Below, piece by piece: positions 57,760 through 64,000 of a stretch of 64,000 nt of DNA. Source of the stretch: Agriotes lineatus (Eukaryota; Arthropoda; Insecta; Coleoptera; Elateridae). Under the pieces are notes generated by a model. That model was given only the letters and a program-made list of their open reading frames with translations, was not told where the DNA came from and did not search any database. Location of the stretch: positions 62,001 through 126,000 of the forward strand of contig CALNHX010002990.1 of the NCBI GenBank assembly GCA_940337035.1. The letters are read 5' to 3'. The position numbers and the translations under genes are program-made. Numbering within the stretch: position 1 is the first letter of the stretch; each line of letters opens with the position of its first letter.

Positions 57760-58330
57760 GATTTTTAATTTTAAGAATTTGTCAAAACTTTCCAAAAATT
57801 ACAAATTCTCCAGAAACCGTACAAAATAGAACGTTACTTGAAGGGACAAATTTTCTCGAAAATTTTAAGCTGCATTCAAAAATGTAACAATATATCAGGT
57901 GTTCTATTAAAATAGGAGTTTATAAAAAAAAACAAGGAAACCCATTTTAGAGGTATTCAACTGGAAAATCACCTATCTCACATCAATACACTTTAAAAAT
58001 GTAAAGTTTGAAAGAATCGTTAAGAGCTCTTTTCGAATAAATCGAAAAAACTGAAAAATTACAAGAGTAAACACCATACTTCTGGTCATGCGATTTTCTT
58101 CAAAAGCTTGCTGTCGCATCTGGATAGTCCACAAAACTTATATATGAAGTTTCAACGCCATACCCCTTTTCGTTTTTGAGATATTCTGTTCACAGACAGA
58201 CGGACCAATGAACAAAAACATGGTTTTTGGATTCAGGGGACTCTAAAACATGAAGATCTGTTGAAAACTTAATTTAGAATTTTTGGGGTGAATCCAATAC
58301 TTCCTTTATCGTAAAAGGAAGTAGAAATGA
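57760..58330 (-). repeat. Dispersed repeat family A, copy 2
   Basis: Reverse-oriented partner of 17350-17970, sharing the terminal hairpin (TACTTCCTTTATCGTAAAAG / GGAAGTA at 58301), AACATGAAGATCTG, CGCCATACCCC and TGGTCATGCGATTTTCTTCA. The GTCTGTCT tract is shorter here. There is no TE enzyme. Confidence 0.85.
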
Positions 58331-58334
58331 AGAA

Positions 58335-58860
58335 GGGCATGTATGGTAATGTGTTCATATCGTAGTTTTATTTCACAGTTTGTCACACTAGTATGATATC
58401 CAACATTCAATATCTTATTGTGGAAACCCTTGCGAAAACTGTATCTATTTCCTGCAGTTAGTGAGAACACCAAGATTTACAACAGCAGGTCTATTCATTT
58501 GAAATTCCTTCAAGTCATAAAAATGCATGGTGGCCTCAAAGAAGAACAGCAATAAAGCAGAGTTAAGACTTTTAAGATGAGTGCATTACTGAAATACTGA
58601 AAAGAAAGGTCAGTATTGTTACGGTTTGAAACTTCGCGACATTTTCCATTGATAGGACTTATGGCGTATTTACAAAATCATTATACTGAGAAAGAGACAA
58701 ATTAATAAGGTAAGAAACGACGCAGTCGGACATCTGCACATTAGTAGGAGTCAAGATTGTGCTCGACAAAGAAAAATGCGAAGTACAGAGAGGTGTAATT
58801 AAAATTAAAATTCAAAGAAAACTGTGATTATTGTCCACTACAATTTAAATAATATTGTCA
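58335..58860. other. Intergenic DNA, nothing recognised
   Basis: No exon, RNA gene or structured repeat was seen. Confidence 0.4.
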
Positions 58861-59039
58861 ATATTGTCACGTTTGTGACGTTCCTATATTTATATTTTCA
58901 TAAATAATGTCGAATAATATTGCATTCATCAATATTTGTCACTGTGGATATACCGCTCATATTGTTATATGTAGCAATAATAAGAAACCAATGACTTGTT
59001 GGGATCACTAAGGGACCAACGTCAACAGGATGTTTCCCT

Positions 59040-59200
59040 CTTATTGACGTCAAGCGTGGCCATCTTCTCAGTATAAATACTCCGAAACCTTCAACACAAA
59101 GGACAGTTGAAAGAGGTTACCAGACAGTTGAAAGTAGTAACCAGACAGTTGTTAGTTCGTTAGTTAACAGTAGTAGCCAATTACTTAGCCATGAACCTAT
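59040..59200 (+). promoter_or_regulatory. TATA-containing core-promoter-like segment
   Basis: TATAAATA at 59072-59079 is followed about 24-31 bp later by GGACAGTTG, near the expected arthropod initiator position. The leader then repeats the motif CAGACAGTTG three times (59103, 59131, 59152). A compact promoter with short direct repeats a few hundred bases before repeat family D would fit the LTR of a retroelement, but LTR borders were not found. Confidence 0.4.
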
Positions 59201-59534
59201 TACCTAAGTAAGTAATGTATTTGTATTTCTTTACTTAATTCTGATTATTGGTCTCGAACCATATTCACACTGTTAACCGATCCTTTGCCATCATGTTAGG
59301 GATGAAATATTTGATGGTTTTGGGGCGCAATATCTTTAAGTTTTAAGTACTACGTTTGCCATTTCGGGAATGTTTTGAGCCCTGGAGTGTAATATAATCT
59401 TGACGAATGTATTAAGCGTTGGCTCGCAGTCCATTGTTTCGGCGACCAGGAGAACACGTGCAACCAATACACGGTATCGATGGAGATCGGTTAGAAACGA
59501 AATTAAAAATAAGACGGAACGTTTGAGGTTGAGG

Positions 59535-60410
59535 CAGAGGCGCGACGTATCAGTGGAAGTGAGCTGTTTTGCGTAGTTACTTCTTGGTGTAAGCGATTAT
59601 ATGCGAAACAATTAATTATATTGTGATAAGTTGCAATAATGCGAGACGAAGCTGCGAGCGCAGCTAGGCTTATTCCTAGGTAGTGAATTAAATTAGTAAG
59701 AGTACATACTATCGTAGTTAGTTGAATGTTTGGTAAATTTTTGGCAATTACAGCAGATGAAAAACGTCAGAGGTTCTTGCTTGTGCTGGACGATTATGTG
59801 ATAATTAAAGGGTTGGACCCCGCAGGAACACGGTAGTTCGCACAGTGGTCCGTGGAAGCACGAAGTTCCGCAATGATAATAATCCCCCGGAAGCACGAAG
59901 TTCCGCAGTGGGCAGTAGCCTTGCAATATTTATGGCAATAACTTTACTGTGAAAGACCAGTATCCTACGGGTTATTACCGACTCTGTAAGGGTTGCAACA
60001 GTAGTTAATCTAGTGGATTACTATTGGGCAGTATTAGCGAAAAGTACAGACAGCTAACCCAACCAGTGAAGGCGGCGATGGGGTGCCAAAGGGTTGAGGC
60101 TGACTGATGTAAGGCCAAGCATTGTGATGCCACTGCCAGAAGTACGGAGGGGCCAGGGGGGGGGGCACCCCCGGTGAGTACAATTATTATTATCGATGAG
60201 ATTTACAAGTTAGTAAGTTTATGTTCTTTTACATTTAACTGCCTGCCTCCGCCACTGGGTCAAGGAATGCTCGACCTGCACTGTTTGCACCCCGTTGCAG
60301 ACTTGTGGTCATGGGTGAGTTGCAACCACCACTTTGACACATTTCAAAAGTATCGGAAATTGAATTTTAATATAACACACAAAAACTCGTCTAACAATCA
60401 TGACAAAATT
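59535..60410 (+). repeat. Dispersed repeat family D, copy 2 (uninterrupted)
   Basis: Matches 41130-41745 and then, directly continuing, 44103-44280. It therefore shows the ancestral uninterrupted order. Contains GGCGCGACGTATCAGTGG, two GGAAGCACGAAGTTCCGCA units (59848, 59891), a G run at 60157-60165, and CTGCCTCCGCCACTG. Open frames are short. Confidence 0.82.
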
Positions 60411-60429
60411 GCCTCTAGCTAATTTTAAA

Positions 60430-61995
60430 TAAAGTTACAATTCCCAAGTTGTATTTTAATGTAGTATGTAGTAATAGCGTAGGGATGGCAACTTTTTAAT
60501 CATCACATACGATTGCTCCCCATTCAACTGTGTAGTAATACTATGCCGTTTTACTTGTATGAAATATGTGTCCCCAGATGGGGTGCTGCTCTGGTAAACT
60601 TACCCAGTTTTTATATTTCGAGAAAAATTTCTCGTTGATAATAAGTTTTGGTCGTCTTGGGAAATCACAAACAGTGATCAAACTGATGATTAAGTATACA
60701 GGGCAATCTTAAAATTGAAAAATGTGAAATCGACCTTAAGCAAAGTAGCCTATTTCTTATTTTTGTGAAAAATGTTATCGAATCAAGTTGTTTCAAAACT
60801 AAAGAAAAGCTTAAATACGAAGTTTGCTTTAAAAATAACAAAAATAACTTCTCACTAAGAAAATAACATTTTTGGGAGCACAGAACTTTGGTAAGCTTTC
60901 TTATAAAAGTATTATTAATAAAAACATGTGAAACTGGTCTTCTAATTTATATTAGGTTATTCCACGGAAGAAACGCAAGCAGTAAAAAACACCTACATCA
61001 ATAACTATTTAACAAGAAGCCTCCCACCACACAAATACACATTTTTCTAATCTTCTAAATTTTTATAGTAGCAACAAGTAGGAACCACAATTTTTCATTT
61101 TAATAGGTAATTACGAGTAATATTGTATCGATAAGAAACATTTCTGATTGCATAATATTTGACCAGGTAAATTCGTTGCTGCAAGGTTAAAACGATTTTC
61201 GAATCAGTTTTTTTTAAATACAAGGATTTTCTTCTTTTTCAGTTAAAATCCATATTATGGCTCCTATTTAAGTTTTGGAACTACTTTGATAAATAACATC
61301 TTTTGGGAGAAATTAAAAATAATGGTTAATCTCACATTTTCTAATTTTTGTAAAACCGTGTTAACATAAGTTTGACAACAGTTTTATCACGTCCCGAATC
61401 AAGCCAGACTTTTTATCAAGAATAATTTATTCTCGCATAAAAAAATGGGAACGCTTACATGGGTGCGGCATCCCATTCCGGGACGCATCCTATATGTAGG
61501 TTTAATGTAAATCTTTTTCTTGAAACCATCAAGAAAGACGGCCATGTCAAGACTCACTTTGATCTTGAAAGTATCACTTTGCAGGACTAGCCATTTTTAC
61601 TTTACCTATGTTACCGGTCACCTTCACAGTGCGCCTTGATGCGGTAGAATATTATTTTTTAATTTTTAAAGAGCGATTTCAGAAAAAAATTAATACATTG
61701 CACAGTATGTAAGTGTATATGCTTGAGTCGGACGCTTCACGTCTTCGTATTCTTCAATAACTCTCCTCATCCTTGTTTACTGGGGAAATTATATAAAACT
61801 ATCACCAGATTTTCACAAGTGGGGGAGGGGAGGAATCAAGATCACAAAATTTGTAAACCTACCAATGGCGCATCAGCCATAAAACGAGCAAAGGTTTAAA
61901 ATACGATGGATGTTCTAATTGTAAAAATACGAACTCTCTAAAGAAGATTTTCAGCGATCACAAGATCACCACACAATGTCTCAATGACTTAGGCA
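60430..61995. other. Intergenic DNA, no gene seen
   Basis: AT-rich, with no TE enzyme, tandem repeat or RNA gene recognised. Confidence 0.4.
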
Positions 61996-61999
61996 AACT

Positions 62000-62562
62000 T
62001 CTATATACCAATCTGTAGTTACCGTTTTACGATCGTCAAGAAGTATTACTGCAATTAGACCACTGCGTGTGAAGAAAGCAGCAATCATTTTTTGCATGCA
62101 CTTTTAGCACACGAATAACTCTTGTTGGGATAACCTTTTTCAGAAATCAGAAAACTATTGTTGGTTAGTCTCAGGGTCATTATTATAGATATAAGATTCA
62201 ACGTCCGTAACAATACTAAACACATGCTTCGACGATTCTGCTCCAAACTTTTCTAACATATATCTTCACCATTATACCCGTGCTTGGTTTTGTTCTTCGG
62301 TTAATAAATGTGTAATACACCGACTGGCCAGTTTCCTCACATCCAGCTGTTTGTGTAAAATTTTAGCTACTGCGGATGATCCAATATCTAGTTCTTCGTG
62401 AGTCCTCAACGAGTAATATTCCGATTTTCTATAAAGCAGTTTTTCGGTTGGAGGTCGTCCATGTCTCGGTTCATCTTCTAATTTACACCGTCCACGTTTA
62501 AATTCACGGAACCAGTAACTAACTGTGGATAATGAAGGAGTTTGATTGTCAAAAGCTGCCAC
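62000..62562 (-). pseudogene. Mariner (Mos1/SETMAR-type) transposase fragment
   Basis: The N-terminal part is well preserved. LSTVSYWFREFKRGRCKLED followed by EPRHGRPPTEK is the HTH_48-like pattern (V-x-x-W-F-x-x-F-K-x-G-R-x-x-x-E-D-x-x-R-x-G-R-P). Then come SSAVAKILHKQLDVRKLASR and LLTEEQNQARV. The minus strand continues into SIVTDVESYIYNNDPET, which carries the first catalytic Asp region, and MIAAFFTRSGLIAVILLDD at about 62030-62110, with stops between. The second and third catalytic residues are not preserved in frame. It is a different subfamily from the other mariner-like copies here. Confidence 0.88.
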
Positions 62563-62564
62563 TA

Positions 62565-63012
62565 AATGGTGGTAACTTTAGTCGTATCAGATTTATTTTA
62601 TAATCGTTCAAAATAATTGTCATAATCGTCTTATAGATAACAAACAACTTATAAAAATCAACAATTTGTCTCTCTAAGTATACCTCTCAAAGTTGTCTCA
62701 ATGTTTTTTTGTTTTAATTGAATTCATGCCTGCTACCAAAAATTAACAGAACAGACCTCGTATCAAAATACAAGTAGTGACGCCGGAAATTAATAGTGTG
62801 GGATAACCGAAAAATATTTCATTTGCCGTCTCCCCGACATAAACGGAAAATTTTACATGATTTAGTTATTACTAAAGACTAATTAATATTTGAGTGCTGC
62901 TAAGAATCTCTTACTATTCAGGTTAAGGAAAGTGTTGGGACTGAACTAGAGAATACTACACAGAAAAGGTCTGTCGTGTGGAAGTAAGATCAGGAACAAT
63001 GGAAATCCAATT
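62565..63012. other. Intergenic DNA
   Basis: Nothing recognised apart from the 5' flank of the mariner copy. Confidence 0.4.
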
Positions 63013-63013
63013 T

Positions 63014-63338
63014 AACCCAGGGACAGTAAAAGGAAAGTGAAGTTTAGGGCCTTTCGTTCCACATATATGAATGTTGCCTGAGACTTGACGGGCCAGGACC
63101 GCCGAAATATCTCTTTTCGAAACCCAGTCATCTGTCACACCGTTAACGGCGTACTGGGTGATGTGGTTAGCATCACGCCTTAGACAACTGTCTTACTTTC
63201 CCTACTTCCACAACCTTGATTTCAGTATCCAATTTAAAAGCGACTGGGCCGGTTGCCAGATGTGGGGATTGAACCCCATACCGTAGCACCAGAGCTCCCC
63301 AACCGCTTGGCCACGCTGGCGCCAACCCAGGGACAGTA
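63014..63338 (-). mobile_element. tRNA-derived SINE with 15-bp target duplication
   Basis: Element 63029-63323 is on the minus strand. The head reads GGCGCCAGCGTGGCCAAGCG and GGTTGGGGAGCTC, with B box GGGGTTCAATCCCC, and the body is parallel to 34053-34365. AACCCAGGGACAGTA occurs at both 63014-63028 and 63324-63338, perfect target duplications. It shares the tRNA-like head and the A(A/G)TCG(C/T)TT body string with copy 1. Confidence 0.93.
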
Positions 63339-63339
63339 G

Positions 63340-64000
63340 CAACTTAATCATTAACACATTATAAATATAATAAATTTGTAGTTTTTTAAACAGTAGTTTA
63401 CCATATCCAACTAGAAAATACTAAAAATACGGTAGTTTAATTTTGATTGTTCTTTTTAAAATTTAGAAGTTAACACAATTATATAAACTGCAATACCTCG
63501 TCTATCAACTGGAAAAATAGTTCTTAATGAAATATTTTGAAAAAATACCAAGGAAACTTGAATGGTTTGTAGTCTTTTATTGTTAGTTTGTTTAATTTTG
63601 CTTGATCGGGTAACCCCTGGTTTACAATTATTTAACTTTATACTCGTTTAGCCGCTCACCACTAAAAGCCTGCTTTTCGATTTACAATAAGAATAACAAT
63701 TGAACTAAACCTTCCAATATTTTTGTTAAGAATAATTGATTACTTGCATTCTTTATGTTTCCATTAAAGATGAAACAACGTGCATAACAAAATTGCTTCG
63801 TTTTTACATAAGTAAAACGCAGCAAAATAATATATTTTTATTGCTTCAAGTTCTATAAGCTCAATTGTTGGCTTTTGGCATGAGAGAAGGTCGATCCAGC
63901 TATGTTACTTGGTAATCGTGTGCTGTTGTGTGCCTCGACACCTGATTTAATTTTGATTTACTGTCTGTAGATCAGAGGGCTACTTGCGGTGTAGACATCG
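63340..64000. other. Intergenic DNA, nothing recognised
   Basis: AT-rich sequence to the end of the window without a supportable feature. Confidence 0.4.

Noticed and set aside
58860..59300. Complete LTR of a retrotransposon
   Set aside because: A TATA box and short repeats are present, but no second LTR, no TG...CA borders and no internal coding region could be identified.
1..64000. CRISPR array or bacterial operon
   Set aside because: Direct repeats found are transposon-derived or simple sequence, with no regular repeat-spacer spacing. Codon use, splice sites and SINEs indicate an animal nuclear genome.

Overview
The window looks like AT-rich, repeat-dense insect nuclear DNA (order not resolved). 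The evidence is one arthropod-type FoxL2 exon, tRNA- and 5S-rRNA-derived SINEs, several non-LTR retrotransposon fragments, Tc1/mariner, pogo and hAT remnants, and many foldback MITEs. There is no operon-like layout and there are no bacterial genes. Almost every long open frame elsewhere is a chance frame in AT-rich or palindromic DNA.

Layout. 1-10 kb: intergenic DNA with a 95-bp tandem duplication, a long (TA)n tract, an AATTAC-rich block, two large foldback elements (4.19-5.00 and 6.42-7.54 kb) and two smaller palindromic elements. 10.8-13.1 kb: two internally deleted mariner-like elements and a 237-bp TA-flanked MITE. 16.9-19.8 kb: about 320-bp inverted repeats enclosing a broken minus-strand gene for a PIN/FEN-like nuclease with a C-terminal CXC cysteine motif, probably an Academ-like DNA transposon and the most unusual object here. 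19.8-21.85 kb: a 305-bp tandem pair of palindromes, then a split inverted repeat with a deleted mariner inside. 25.3-27.2 kb: degenerate pogo-like transposase. 29.085-29.860 kb (minus): the forkhead exon of FoxL2, the only host gene I can support. A nearly perfect 465-bp GC-rich palindrome lies just upstream, in what is presumably its intron.

32-44 kb: another deleted mariner, a tRNA SINE with a perfect 12-bp target-site duplication, a hAT-like end, a large inverted dispersed repeat (paired with 51.6-52.5 kb), a 5S-derived SINE, a hAT dimerisation-domain remnant, a LINE 3' end, and a dispersed repeat split by about 2.36 kb of later DNA. 45-57 kb: LINE fragments on both strands, a MITE nested in a MITE with a clean 8-bp target duplication, a Tc1-like 3' end, two further SINEs, and a hAT-like element with TGAAAC arrays. 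57-64 kb: a LINE RT piece, a TATA-containing promoter-like segment, the second copy of the split repeat, a degenerate mariner transposase and a tRNA SINE with a 15-bp target duplication.

Functionally, one developmental transcription-factor gene sits in a landscape made by several transposon classes. Most copies are dead or non-autonomous. Assignments rest on motifs and repeats read by eye; no database search was run.
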